Source: Streblospio benedicti (taxonomy: Eukaryota; Annelida; Polychaeta; Spionida; Spionidae). Taken from it: 64,000 nucleotides of DNA. The stretch lies in contig CM032660.1 in the NCBI GenBank assembly GCA_019095985.1, positions 34,933,072 through 34,997,071 on the forward strand, in the 5' to 3' direction. This document shows positions 52,714 to 64,000 of this stretch, one piece after another. The translations under genes and the position numbers were made by a program. The notes beneath the pieces were generated by a model that had not been told where the DNA came from, did not search any database, and worked only from the letters and a program-made list of their open reading frames with translations. How positions within the stretch are numbered: the stretch's first letter is position 1; every line of letters begins with the position of its first letter.

Positions 52714-54535
52714 AAAATTCTATTTGGTCATATCAACATTCACTTTTAAAATAGCTTAACCTTGTGTGGAAAAAAGATCTTGTGAAACATCTGACTTTGT
52801 GAATGTTACAGAAACCTTTTTTCATGTGGGTGTGTGTATGTGAGCATCTCAACACATTTCTGCAGTACTTTTTAACACAGTAAATACATGTATGTTGTGC
52901 CAATGCTTAATAACTACTCTCTTGAACACATTTATTTCAAAATAACAAGTCAAAGAAATGACTCTGAGAATTCTTTTTTATTTTTACAAAATATAAGATA
53001 TTTTATTAAATCAGTAGTTTACAAACAAGATAAAAAGGTGAATACGAAGTAAACTATTAATACCAGAACTTGTAGTTTGGAACACAAAACTCTTACAAAG
53101 AAAAACTAATAAAATATTTGAACATGCAAAATAATGTTAGGATAAATTTTGAAAGAAAAAAATGTATAAATAACTATGAACACATTATCTCTGTATAAAA
53201 GCATTGAAGATAAATAATATAAAAAAGTTTGCAATTTAAAAATACTGCAACACTAAAAGACTTGAAAATAAGATAAAAATCATCTTAGTAAATGATCCAT
53301 ATCGGTAGGAAAGAACATTGGTTATGATTCCAAATGCTATAGGTAAAAGTGTTGGTATTCATAAACATTTTCTATAATGAACTTGAAACAACTGCATGTA
53401 CAGTAGTAATTGATTTTGACAAATAATTATAATAAAGAACATATTTCACAAAGCATCTGACTATCTCCATGAATTCCTGTTACTTTTTTTCCTTATGAAG
53501 GAATTACACTATCTCCTTTGAAGAAAAATGTAGAAAATAAAAACATATATGTCGGTCGCTTATTCGAAAATCGGAGAGAATCAAAGAGCTAAATTGCCCC
53601 ATAATTTATTATAAATGATAGAACCATAATTGTAAACACTAATGATAAGGCTTTGTATGACACACAGGGAACATCTGTACAGCTATATGGCAGTGTAGCT
53701 GGTCTTACCAAACTCGACTATATACACACATTACTTGAATATGTTTACAACTGACTTCAATTGAAAAATATTCAAGAAACAAAGTGTTGACAACAATGAA
53801 TTGTTTCTTTAAAATGTCAGCACCATTCAATTAGTTTACATGAAAAAAGACAATAAAGCCTATTATAAACACACAACATAAAGCTCAATATCAACACATA
53901 AAAAGAACCAAGTATGTATTAATCGACATTTCTGATTATATGTTTAAAATATATATACATGGCCAAGAAAAATTCTTGGGATAAAAAATCTTTGTACAAA
54001 AGTTACAAAATTGAGACCAAGATGTATATTCTAAACAAACTAATATCATGAACTTAAAAATAGCCGAAGATCCACATCAAATTGACTACAATAAACTCCA
54101 TTTACAAGCATTATCAAACCAACTATAATTATGTAGAAAACCAATTTATCAAACAGTATATTTTTCAAACAAACAGTGCAAAAATACAAAAGCAATGAAA
54201 TACTGTATCTAAATCGATTCTTTTAAACACGTCATATTATACAGGTACTGATTCAGGTATTATAGCCATGTTCCAAGATGCAAAAAATGCAAAGAAAAAT
54301 AATGAACACTTAAACACTTGGACTTAGCTGCCTCCTGAGATTAAGTACATACATGTATGATTCACTGCTTGAGAGCACCAAAGCACTTCGTGATATAACT
54401 CAGTGCGTTGTTGCACTCAGAAAGCAAATTGTACATTCAACTATTTCAGTATATATTTGAGATAATTAAAAAATACTGCGTGCACAAAATTGTGCGTCAC
54501 TCGGTCCTCTGTAATTCTTTAGAACAGTCCTCAAA

Positions 54536-57160
54536 TTATGCTACTTTTTCTTTGCGCCCGCTATAGTATCCAGCTGCGATGTTGAGAAGTGAGGGGACTA
54601 AGCCCATACAGAACAGAAGCGTGAACTGCTGTTGGTTGATCAGGCCGTACCACCATTGATTGAACAGCACAATCGGGGTCATCAGCACAAACACCTAGAA
54701 AATCAGATTAACGTGCATAATTTGCATATCATGCAAATGTAAAATCATTATTTGTATTTATCGCGACGTAGCTATGAGTGTCTGCATTTTATCTCTGTGT
54801 AGGAGTGGTTTCTCAACATCATGAGAAAAATGGCACAAATTTATCGGTATAGTGAAGAAAATATTAGTACAAGAGTTTCAGAAGAATTATGACTATTTAC
54901 ATGATATTAATGTTAACATAAATACCACATGGGTATTGTCTACATTCTTAGGAATAATTCCATACCCAGCAACACAATAATAATATCTTGTGCCAAAAGT
55001 TATTATTATTATATGTTTGTGTACTCATTAATTAGCTTCAGTATATAACAAAAGCTTGAAAATTGTTACTTACAGCAAGGCGGCCGATTATCTGTGCATG
55101 TCGGTCCTCGGGAAGGCCGGAGATGAGGGCCACAAGGTAGCCGAGCGCCTGGCCCAGGATCATTACTCCCAAAACGCGGTACATGTGCGCATGGATGATG
55201 TCCATCTTCCCACCCTAAATAATATTACAAAAATACTATTGTATCTAACATCATCGTGATATATAAATGAAGTACATGCGTAAGATAAACAGCTTACATT
55301 ATTTTCTTCACTTTTAAAAAGTGACCCATGCAAGTAACCAAGCGCTTCTAAAATACACACCGCAATACTGGCCATTATGACTTAATATTCAAAATGTGGA
55401 ATAATAACATACAAGTACATGTAGAAAAATATAAATTACCATGAAGCTGAAGGGATATGACGGGTAAGCAATGTATGTAAAGGCAGCTGCAAAACAGCAA
55501 GCCATGTCGATTGCTGCATGAATGTCAGCATGCGTCCGCAAGCAGAATCCGCTAGAAGATGCACCGCCAATGTCTCGCACACGGAACAACTCCAGGAAGT
55601 GGCCAATAAACCACAAAGTGGCACCAAGGATCCCAAATGTCAAATGCTGTGATATAAAAAAAGGAAATAAAAAAAAAAAATCTTTTATGTTTGTCTTCTC
55701 ATATTTCTGCTTTGAACACTGTATAATTTGTGATGAGAAAAATGTTTTTGATTGCAGTATAATGTCTATATTTTGAAAGTGGTCTTTACTACGAAAATCT
55801 TAGCTATCGATTTCACAAGAATAATGAACACATTTTTACACCATACCTGATTGTTGAATTTCTGGCTTCCATCTTTCTGTGACTTAACTTGGATCATCAA
55901 CATAGACACCACAACAAGCAATAGTGTCTGAAATATCACAAGGTTTGAAAGTAAATCTTCCATTCTAAATGTATGTGCTTGTTGAGGAACATTCGTCTCT
56001 TTTCTTAGTTAAAAAAAGATTTTACGGATATTCAAATTTCTTACAGATTTTAAAGTTTTTATATGCAATTCATATATTATTGATAGTCACTTACAATGGC
56101 CTGGGTGAGGTGACGCTGTGTCTTGTTGACAAGATTAGTGGAATAATAATATGTGACACAACCTGTCGATAGGAGGAAGACCCCAAATATGCGAGTAAGC
56201 AATAGATGGATAGGGTCCAATTTACCCTTCACCTGCAATGAAAAAAGATTCTTTTTTATTAGGGCATTCAAGACCAGTATGGCAATGTAGATGTGGGCGG
56301 CGTCATTCATAACTTCAGTACATAGGTAGATGCAAATTTTCGTGACGTGACGAGGCTCTGACGACTGCATCTATCAGTTTTAAAATGTGTGTTGGAATGC
56401 CACTGTATACATCTAGAGCAACAATCGCACTGCTCAGTCATGCACACAATCCGTGAGTTTACGTCTGACATGAACTCCCCCTTTATAGAGGTCACCAAAT
56501 TTCACGTGATACGTAAGATTCATGGTTTATGTGTCCGGCCGGTTTTAGCGATTGGTGATCTATGTATGATGCACAGGAATACTAATACGTCAGTATGATG
56601 CATTAGCCTAATACAATTATGCTGGTATTTTATTTCATACATACACACATTAATTAGCAAATTAATGAGAACTATCTTATAGATCTATATGATGCATTAG
56701 TACAAATGTATAGATCTGCATCTTCTCTCATCTAGTCGTATGGAAGTCTGTATAATGTATAGCCTAGTTTCTGGATTACAAGTGATAACTGCACTTACAG
56801 TTCTGTAAATCCCTCACAAAACAGAAGTGGCTTGTAGCAGGGCTAAATTATGCCCCGCCAAATTTAACGATCGCACCGTAATTTGTCATAAACAGTGCCT
56901 TTTACGCACTCTCCCTTCTGATATAGAGTTTTTACCACTGCTAAGCTTACCATATATCCGAGTACGTTCGATGGAAATAATAAGAACCCAAGGCCAAACA
57001 CTGTCGTAGATACAGTTTCAATTTTAAGCCATCTAGTTGCACCACGGTCCTTTTTGCTCTGGATTCCAAACTGAACAGCAAGAAATGCTAGAAGTAATGC
57101 CCCTGAGCGCACCAAATCTACCACTTCCATACTCTTGATTATACTCGGTAAAGGGATCAT
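54536..57160 (-). CDS. Multi-pass membrane protein, unrecognised family (gene A)
   Basis: Six exons, all phase 0: 57160-56951, 56232-56095, 55927-55847, 55646-55440, 55214-55074 and 54694-54536 (stop TAA), 311 residues. About nine hydrophobic segments. It starts MIPLPSIIKSMEVVDLVRSG; a second Met at residue 11 could also serve. There is no cleavable signal. Two halves repeat: exons 1-3 (70, 46, 27 codons) and 4-6 (69, 47, 52 codons), each with a module ending in a Pro-rich loop before an intron, then KLDPIHLLLTRIFGV or KMDIIHAHMYRVLGV. The C-terminus GRKEKVA is basic and probably cytosolic. The SVVDLVRSGALL motif is shared with the divergent gene at 59494. Function unknown; I do not recognise the family. 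Confidence 0.87.
56411..56563. mobile_element. MITE, GAGCATCAATCGCACTG family, copy 3
   Basis: Starts ATCTAGAGCAACAATCGCAC and ends TTTTAGCGATTGGTGATCTAT. Internal words (GACATGAACTCCCC) match the copy at 15010. In intron 1 of the minus-strand membrane gene. Confidence 0.7.
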
Positions 57161-57296
57161 TTTCTGTTTATTGACTTGCAACTTTTTTTAACTGTCAAAT
57201 CTCCGAGTAGATAGCAGAATCTGTCAAAGTATTGTTAGTAAACAATAGATCATGCTACCCTGGAAAAAGCCACGCCGTCCCTGACCTCATTTAGAG

Positions 57297-57304
57297 TGAC
57301 GTCA
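57297..57304. promoter_or_regulatory. CRE upstream of gene A
   Basis: Perfect TGACGTCA (in GTGACGTCAC), about 137 bases upstream of the minus-strand start at 57160. CREB/ATF consensus. Confidence 0.55.
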
Positions 57305-57817
57305 CACTTGCCAAGTGGTTCCCTTAACATCTAGTCTCTATCAACATGCTTTGTACTGTACTTTGTACCGTTTTTAATTGGTGAAAACATCTGTGTTTGA
57401 GACTCATGTATCAAAAGAGGCTCCAAACAAAAATGTGGAATAAAGGGGAAAACAAGTACTGTAAATTGTTGCTAAATTGTAAACACTTTTAAATTAAATA
57501 AAAACAAAACAAATTAAAATAATTGAGATCTTCTTCATAAAGTTACAATTTTCTGTCTAATTTGTAGATTTTAAATGTGTTTTATTTATTTGTTTTAGCT
57601 TGCATGATGATGGAATAGATAGTTGATTCCACTGGCACTTGTCACGAAAAACGATTGAAAATATAGTTCTTATTTATTTTCTTTATTGGTTTACCTGGTC
57701 TGTCAGTGATAGATGATATTCTAAGATGCATGTGCCCCTGCCGTGCAGTGTACGAAGATATGTTCGCGGCTGTGATATGAGAGTATAATGAAGTATCAAA
57801 GAACGTGACTGTAGACA

Positions 57818-58266
57818 TTAGGGACCATTCAGTATTTTTGACAGGGTAGGGTAGGAGGATTTTCCAAAAATGCTGTGAAAAAATTTAGCCCTCCCTCAAA
57901 TCTCTGTGAAAAATTGGTACCCCCCCCTCAATTTCATGTGATAAAAATTGATGACGCCCCCTAACACTTAACACAGTTATTGTCAGTTAACCAAAATCCT
58001 ATTTGATGGATATCAATATATGAATAATTGTATGTATTTTTCCCAAGTATAATCCATAATATAAAACAATAAATTTTAGCACAGAATCTCTAAAAAAACA
58101 GGGGTAAATTTTCTGTGAAAAAACTGATACCCCCCCACACACACACACACCTCCTCAAAAGTGTGTGAAAAAATTGATAGTCCCACTCCAAACATTGAGA
58201 CGAAAGTTCACGGCCTGCCCTAAAATCCTTCTACCCCACCCTGTCATAAATACTGAATGGTCCCTT
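57818..58266. mobile_element. Foldback element, AGGGA family, copy 4
   Basis: Starts TTAGGGACCATTCAGTATTT and ends AAATACTGAATGGTCCCTTA. Inside are repeated GTGAAAAA(A)TTGATACCCCCC-like words. The longest copy of the family here. Confidence 0.85.
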
Positions 58267-58934
58267 ATTCTAGAAGTTACAGGTAGTGTTCCTCATTAAT
58301 GGTTAATCCTTGGGGAAAAACAATATTTCAATAGATTAGACATCATATTATCAAGTGCTATTGCCAGAACTTTGTTTAGATATAGCACTCCTACATGAGC
58401 CATGTGATGGGGTGCCCTGGCTTCAAAGAAATAAATAACTAATTATAAAAAGTGGCAAATTTGACAACGTAACCCGGGTCACTGCGTCATGGCTCATATG
58501 TATATGTATAAATAAATTCAGTTTCATTTTAATGGTAACTTTCTCATCCCAAAGGTATCCAAGGAAAATGAATGCATGGGTTACTTTTTCATACCAAACA
58601 TTTAAAACTAATATATCGATCCTCTACTGTCAAAATTCAGAATGGCGCTATAGTACCTGTCCCGTAAGCATTTCAATTTTCAACAGAAACAAAGACACAG
58701 CCAACCATCACAGTGTGCATGTGAAATGAATGCCAAAAGATTATCGACGAATGCCCATATCACAACAATCAAAAGTTGGTAGTTTCAATCTTACATTGAA
58801 CGCACCTGCGCGCACCAATACGTCTTACGTCAGATACGTACGTACGACGCATTTTAAAAAGACGTTGGCTGTATTGCCAAAGTCAATTAGCACTGCTTAG
58901 TGTTCTGTTAATCAGGTATGCAGTATATGGAATC

Positions 58935-59274
58935 ATTGTTTGTATATATTTGTCTACTGCTAGAAACATCCAAAAGTTAAAAAATACATAAATATTTTTA
59001 TTTTTATTTTAATTTTGAAGCAATAGCTTCCTGATCACAAGTAACAACTACAAAAAAATAATAAATAAATGAATACTACATTTAGTACATTACAATAGTA
59101 TTACATTACAATAATACTATTGTAATGTACTAAATGTAGTATTCATTTATTTATTATTTTTTTTGTAGTTGTTATTTGTGATCAGGAAGCTATTGCTTCG
59201 AAATTAAAATTAATATATCTATGTACTTTTAACTTTTGGATTTTTCTAGCAGTAGACAAATATATACAAACAAT
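58935..59274. repeat. Large hairpin upstream of gene B
   Basis: Two arms of about 165 bp, nearly perfect reverse complements, meet around 59103 with almost no loop (left GAAGCAATAGCTTCCTGATC, right GATCAGGAAGCTATTGCTTC). It ends 219 bases before the gene B start. Confidence 0.9.
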
Positions 59275-59470
59275 AAATAGCATTGCGGCGTCACTGTTCA
59301 CGGGTGCACAAGTTTTACATACGAACAACTAATAAATTATAGCGTTTTCGAAACAGAAATTAAACCGCTTTTGAAAAAAGAAAGAAACCCACCTTTATAC
59401 GTTACGCTCAACAAAAATGGGAATGCTAAAAGCATCTCACTTGTCGGTAGCCACTTGATGTTTTTGCTCG

Positions 59471-59478
59471 TGACGTCA
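59471..59478. promoter_or_regulatory. CRE next to the gene B start
   Basis: Perfect TGACGTCA ending 15 bases before the ATG at 59494. It may lie in the leader or mark a very close transcription start. Confidence 0.5.
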
Positions 59479-59493
59479 CCGAGTCACCCCAAG

Positions 59494-62400
59494 ATGGTTA
59501 GCGTGGGATCGGCGATAACCGTTGTTTTGGTTTTGAGCGCGGGCATTAACTTTGTCCATTGTGCATCAGAACCGTATCCAAACGATTCCTCGGAGGCCAC
59601 TGCACGAGACAGGAGCAACTTTGCAAGCAAGATGTTTGGACTCTCATGTTTGGATTCCTTGAGCGTCGTTGATCTTGTAAGATCGGGCGCTTTGCTGTGC
59701 GGATTCTTGGCCATTTTGATATTTGACAGGAGGCCCGAGACATGGACGAAAGTGACGATCCTCTACTTCTCCGTCAGTGGATTTGCCATGTATTTCGCCC
59801 CCGTCGCCACACTGGATTTTGCGGTAGGTCATTCATTCTAAAATAAGTACGGCAGTGTAAGGTCACAGATTTTCAAATTCTTCAGCAACCAAAAATTGGA
59901 CCATGACCTGTCAATCATTGCCCCTGGCGCATTATCATATAGTCTAGCTGCCGGCCGCAATTGTTTTTTTTTGATCATTGGAAAGGGCTCGTTGTGTATG
60001 TGTATCATTTGAGCATTAATTGTTTGCATCCACACTCTCCCCCATACGCTGTGGCAGAATAGAGTGATGATATGAATCAAATAGTTGTCTCGTTTGAAAT
60101 AAAAAATAAATAAATTGATGGAATATGTTAGAAAAATCTGTTGCAATTGTTTCTCGCACCCACGCTCTGTGGCAATTGTGTGTACAAATGTAAGAACTAA
60201 GTGATGTACCCCTGCCCTGGTTTTACTGGGTGGTTGCTTGTTAGTTACAGTTGCAATATAATCTTTGACATGTTATTGTATGCTGATTTTACAGACTGAT
60301 GGTGAGACCAATGTGATGCATGAGTTTTGTACTCAAGCTCTTGGTGCAGTTCTACTAGCTGAAGCTCTGCGCATCTACATCATGTCTGGAGACAAAGCTT
60401 CCCACAATCTCCAGAATGTTACTGGATTGATGTCTGCTATTGGAGGCCTCATTATCTATGGCTTTGCTCATATGAAGGTATATATTGAATGTGAATGTAT
60501 TTAATATGAACATGCATTTTTGACATTTCATTTTTGTAGCTTTTCCTTCATTGGTATATTCTTGCTATTATTTCCATGTAATGTGTAGTAGCAATCACCA
60601 ATTGTAAAAATTTCTACATGAAATTATTATTCTTTTTGTCAAACATAAATCCATATCACAGTTATTGAATAATAAATAAAAGAGATAAAGGAAATGAAAA
60701 TAAAGTTTAACAGTCAATCAAAAATGAATTAGGATTAATATTCAAGCAATGGTGTACATTTCAATGCTATATTGTTATCCTATTGGCTTTGATCTAGACA
60801 AAGAACGACAAGCTTCATTTAACGGAACAAGAAGTCTCGGTCTCTCTGCTCTCCTGGGCTCTGTTTGGCCTGGGCTGCCTCCTGCAGATCATGCTGACCA
60901 AACCCTCCAGCCGGGAGGCCACATCCCTCGTGTCACCTGGAGGCATCAATTCTCACCTGCTTGTCGATGGCTTCATCTGGATCATGTTCGGATTCATTAA
61001 CATTGCTTTCCCAGAGTGGGGCCTTGCTTATGTAGTAAGTAGTAAACAGTTTACGTACTAAATAACCTTGTAGCAGAGTATGTCTTGTTTATAAACTTTA
61101 ACTCTAAGATAGGATTTTGGAATTGGAATTTTTAAAGAGCTTTGATACTGAGGATTTTGATTTTAAAATTTGAAAGTCATAATGTGCTCAAAATTATATA
61201 GAAATTTGATTATTTGTTTTCACTTACAGTATAACTGATTAAATAACTTCAAGAAGAAAAACATAATCAGGATGAACCGAATAAACATTCTCTGAAAGAT
61301 AATTTCATCCATCTTTGACAGTTGATCTTTAGATTTTGTCTAGTAAGTGTCTATCCAATGTCAAGCTTTGTGGTTTATGGATGGTGTTCTGTTTCAGACG
61401 TTGCCCGGTTTCAGTCCAGATGGCATCCTTGGAGCTCTATACCGTCATTTAGGCCTGTGTGATTTTATGCTCGGCTTGCAAGCCATCCTCTACTGCACAC
61501 TCTCCAATGAGGCTGATAAGCGTGGACTTTTGCGATCAAGGCTGGTTGTAAGTAACCAAATCTGTCAATTTTAGGGATGTAATAAATATATAAATTGATT
61601 ATTGACTGATTGCAGTCATGTTTAATGGTATTTTTGGGTATAAATTCTATTAACCAATAGCTGTTTATGATACATAAAAAATAACGTTACTAAATTCTAC
61701 CTAGACAGTGATCATTTTACCTTTCAAAACCCATGAGTCCCTGGGATGGGCTCTAATGAAAAGTGTGAGTCCCACCATGGTGTTTGTGAGTCCCAATGTA
61801 CGATACAAGAAGAACAATTTACATACAAAATAAATAATACAAATGAACACTATCAAATACTGTACTTATTATTTATTCATGTATGCTGTATGCATAGAAT
61901 TTTCACTTAAATCAAACACAGGATTTCATGAATAGTTCATAGCTCAATTCACATACAAGATCAGGCAACAAAATCAATTCACACAAGTGCAAGACAGTAA
62001 TATATATTTACAGACCGATAAGAATAATGAGACATCACCCAGGTTCACCCTGTATCTTTTAATTATAAGGACCATCATATTATTTAAATACAGTCTTGCT
62101 ATTGTCAATTAGTAATATTGATGAACTACTAGCAGGAGATTTCAATCTGGTGTGCGCGATTGCGTGATTCCCGCATAATAATCCTCTCAGACGCAACTTT
62201 CATTTCTCAAGGGGGGCTGCATTGTAACTGTTTGCGCTATGATTTTACATCAAAGCACGAAGAATATACTTTAAAAAATAAAAAATAATGTATAAATATA
62301 TTCATCACATGGGCGCTGCCATATTGACAAACCACACCGTTGCAACGAATTGCACTCTCATATATCCTTGAATGAGTTCATCGTGTTGGTAATTGAATAA

Positions 62401-63372
62401 AATTATTATTTTCATCTTTCACAATACTAAAAATTTATTTAGGTTTGACAATTTCGTCTGCTTCTGCAGACATTTTCATTTAGTGTTTTTGAAAATGTCT
62501 GCAGAAGCAGACGAACTGTCAAACGTAAATAAATTTTTAGTGTTGTGAAAGATGAAAATATATATATATTTTTTTTAGCGCTCTCATTGATTTATAACAT
62601 GGCTGAACACGCTGTTTTTTTACTAATGGTTATATCAGCAGCTAATCAAAGGCGTCGTAGTTGCATGGTGATGGAATGAATGCGCCAACCATGAAGCGCA
62701 TTAATTATTCACAATACTTACAATATGGCGACGGGCATGATGGGGGGAAAACGCAATAGAATTATTTAAAAAAAGAGTGCGTCCGAAAAATGCACTGTAA
62801 GCATTTTTATGCGTCCCTAGAGAAAAATATGCGTTTCAGACACAGACTGGAGGGGTAAAATGATTACTGCCTAGAAAATGATTTTAAAATTTTATACCTC
62901 TTAATTTTGCTTTTGTTAGTTCTTCTGTTAAATATTTTCATTATGAAGCCTGCATAACTTCTAACGTCTGTCATATGTACAGGTTAATTTTTTACTCTGC
63001 TGACGCATATTCTACTCAATGTACATACATGAAATATTGTTTATGCAATTAATAAAAAAAAATCTTTTTTTCAGATGATCGCTCTTTTCTTACCACTGGT
63101 TATCCTGTACCAGCTGAAACATAGCATTACGCCTACCACCAACTTCTATTTTAGTGTTGGTCTCCAGGGGTTTTTTGTTGGCAACTACCTATGCGCTCTC
63201 ACTACCAAGGTAACATTTTACATACAATTTTTATGTTATTGCAAAATAATTTACGAGGTACATGGTGAAATTATTATGCCTGTAATATGTAGGCTTGAGT
63301 TCCACGGTGTAGAATTTTAATGCTTAATTTGATTTACATTGTTAATTTCAGGGCAAACTGAAAATCTTCTGA
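59494..63372 (+). CDS. Multi-pass membrane protein, paralogue of gene A (gene B)
   Basis: Six exons, all phase 0: 59494-59823, 60295-60477, 60798-61034, 61398-61547, 63075-63209 and 63352-63372 (stop TGA), 351 residues. The chosen ATG has a good context (AAGATGG) and opens a cleavable signal peptide, MVSVGSAITVVLVLSAGINF then VHCA; an upstream in-frame ATG (59371) would bury it. About 60 residues in comes SVVDLVRSGALL, as in gene A, then about eight hydrophobic segments in two similar halves. Three introns match gene A in position: after the first-half loop, after the second-half loop (YV|TLPGF) and after SRLV|MIALFL. The middle intron of the first half is absent. The function and family are unknown to me. 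Confidence 0.86.
61548..63074 (+). other. Gene B intron 4
   Basis: AT-rich, no exon seen. Contains a strong foldback at 62406-62562. Confidence 0.6.
62406..62562. repeat. Foldback with arms of about 70 bp
   Basis: The left arm (TTTCATCTTTCACAA, TCGTCTGCTTCTGCAGACAT) is mirrored by ATGTCTGCAGAAGCAGACGA and TTGTGAAAGATGAAA, with a loop of about 15 bases. Little divergence between the arms. Confidence 0.85.
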
Positions 63373-64000
63373 AGGTGGTCTGATGGGGTGACCTCTTCAA
63401 ATGTCAGCCGACGTCTGAGGTGCTTTGGCCATATTGAATTTTGAAATTCTTTATGTATTTTCAAACAAAATATAAAACATTTGTTTCTAATGTTTCAAAT
63501 TCAAATGTGTTCTGCGTAATGAGGGTAATATATGGGTGATTCAAACTAACATTGAAATTTTCCAATTTATTTGTTTTGTGAGCCAAACCATCCTAAAATG
63601 TTATAATGTGGTTTGTTGGGATCATAGAAATGTTACTTCAGTAATATTGTGTGGTTATTGTAGTGAATGTGATGGAAACTTAGATATTTGTAACAATGAA
63701 GGTTCAATTCATATAGTACAAACATAGAATGTTAGAATACTCTCTGTCTGATGTAATATATGAAATATCTTTCTATATATATTGCCAGTCACCAAGGTTC
63801 AACATAGCAATTTTTTTAATATGATTAAGACCTTTATTACATTGGTAGCCCAACCGTGTTCCAAGAAATCTGCAGTTTTATTTTTACACGATTAGTCGAC
63901 TAGCAGACATAAAATCATCATCAGGCGTTTTAAGTCCCATGATGGTTTTACATGGTCTGATGGTTGGCAATTGGTGTAAAAATATAAGTGAACAGTTTCT
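63373..64000 (+). other. Gene B 3' UTR and beyond
   Basis: AT-rich, no coding exon supported; no clear AATAAA was seen before the window ends. Confidence 0.5.

Larger units (their letters stand above)
50671..54535. other. Intergenic region, convergent gene ends
   Basis: Between the ends of SSH and the minus-strand membrane gene. It contains two foldback elements (51866-52043 and 52452-52713) and AT-rich sequence that is probably partly the 3' UTR of the membrane gene. No supported coding region. Confidence 0.6.
57161..59493. other. Shared upstream region of the divergent membrane genes
   Basis: 2.3 kb between two start codons. It holds a CRE near each gene, a foldback (57818-58266) and a large hairpin (58935-59274). 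No TATA box could be assigned with confidence. Confidence 0.6.

Noticed and set aside
60749-61000. Plus-strand open frame of 83 codons over gene B exon 3
   Set aside because: The wrong frame. The frame that joins the neighbouring exons in phase 0 gives hydrophobic segments matching gene A.

Overview
The window is animal (metazoan) nuclear DNA. It is AT-rich and intron-dense, with GT-AG splice sites, short exons and many small inverted-repeat transposons, SINEs and LINE relics. Two recognisable genes place it in an invertebrate, probably marine; the phylum cannot be fixed from sequence alone. One run of 100 N (38425-38524) is an assembly gap.

Layout. 1-5.1 kb is repeat-rich: a tRNA-derived SINE, a BEL/Pao gag fossil and a 5'-truncated LINE. 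5.65-14.4 kb, minus strand, holds most of EFCAB5 (a Dpy-30 motif and a degenerate EF-hand) in seven coding exons. One of these is a 1.9 kb exon that looks like an alternative terminal exon, full of DEDGNP repeats and RRLS motifs. 14.4-19.6 kb is intergenic or EFCAB5 5' sequence with SINE, LINE and MITE copies. 19.6-48.8 kb, plus strand, is a complete slingshot cofilin phosphatase gene (24 coding exons, about 1,730 residues seen; one exon partly lost in the gap), followed by a 3' UTR to about 50.7 kb. 50.7-54.5 kb is intergenic repeats. 54.5-57.2 kb (minus) and 59.5-63.4 kb (plus) are two divergently transcribed, related multi-pass membrane protein genes of a family I do not recognise.

How the genes relate. 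EFCAB5 and SSH are head to head, as EFCAB5 and SSH2 are on human chromosome 17q11.2, so this looks like an old conserved pair. Slingshot dephosphorylates ADF/cofilin to reactivate actin turnover; EFCAB5 is a poorly known ciliary or sperm-type protein. The two membrane genes share an N-terminal motif, all-phase-0 introns and a perfect CRE (TGACGTCA) just upstream of each start. Each protein is made of two repeated halves. In the minus-strand gene the halves also share intron positions and nearly equal exon lengths (70/46 versus 69/47 codons), which points to duplication of a three-exon module.

The best candidates for something undescribed are the EFCAB5 repeat exon and the module-duplicated membrane protein pair. 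Exon boundaries are from my own reading of splice sites and reading phase; no transcript data were available.
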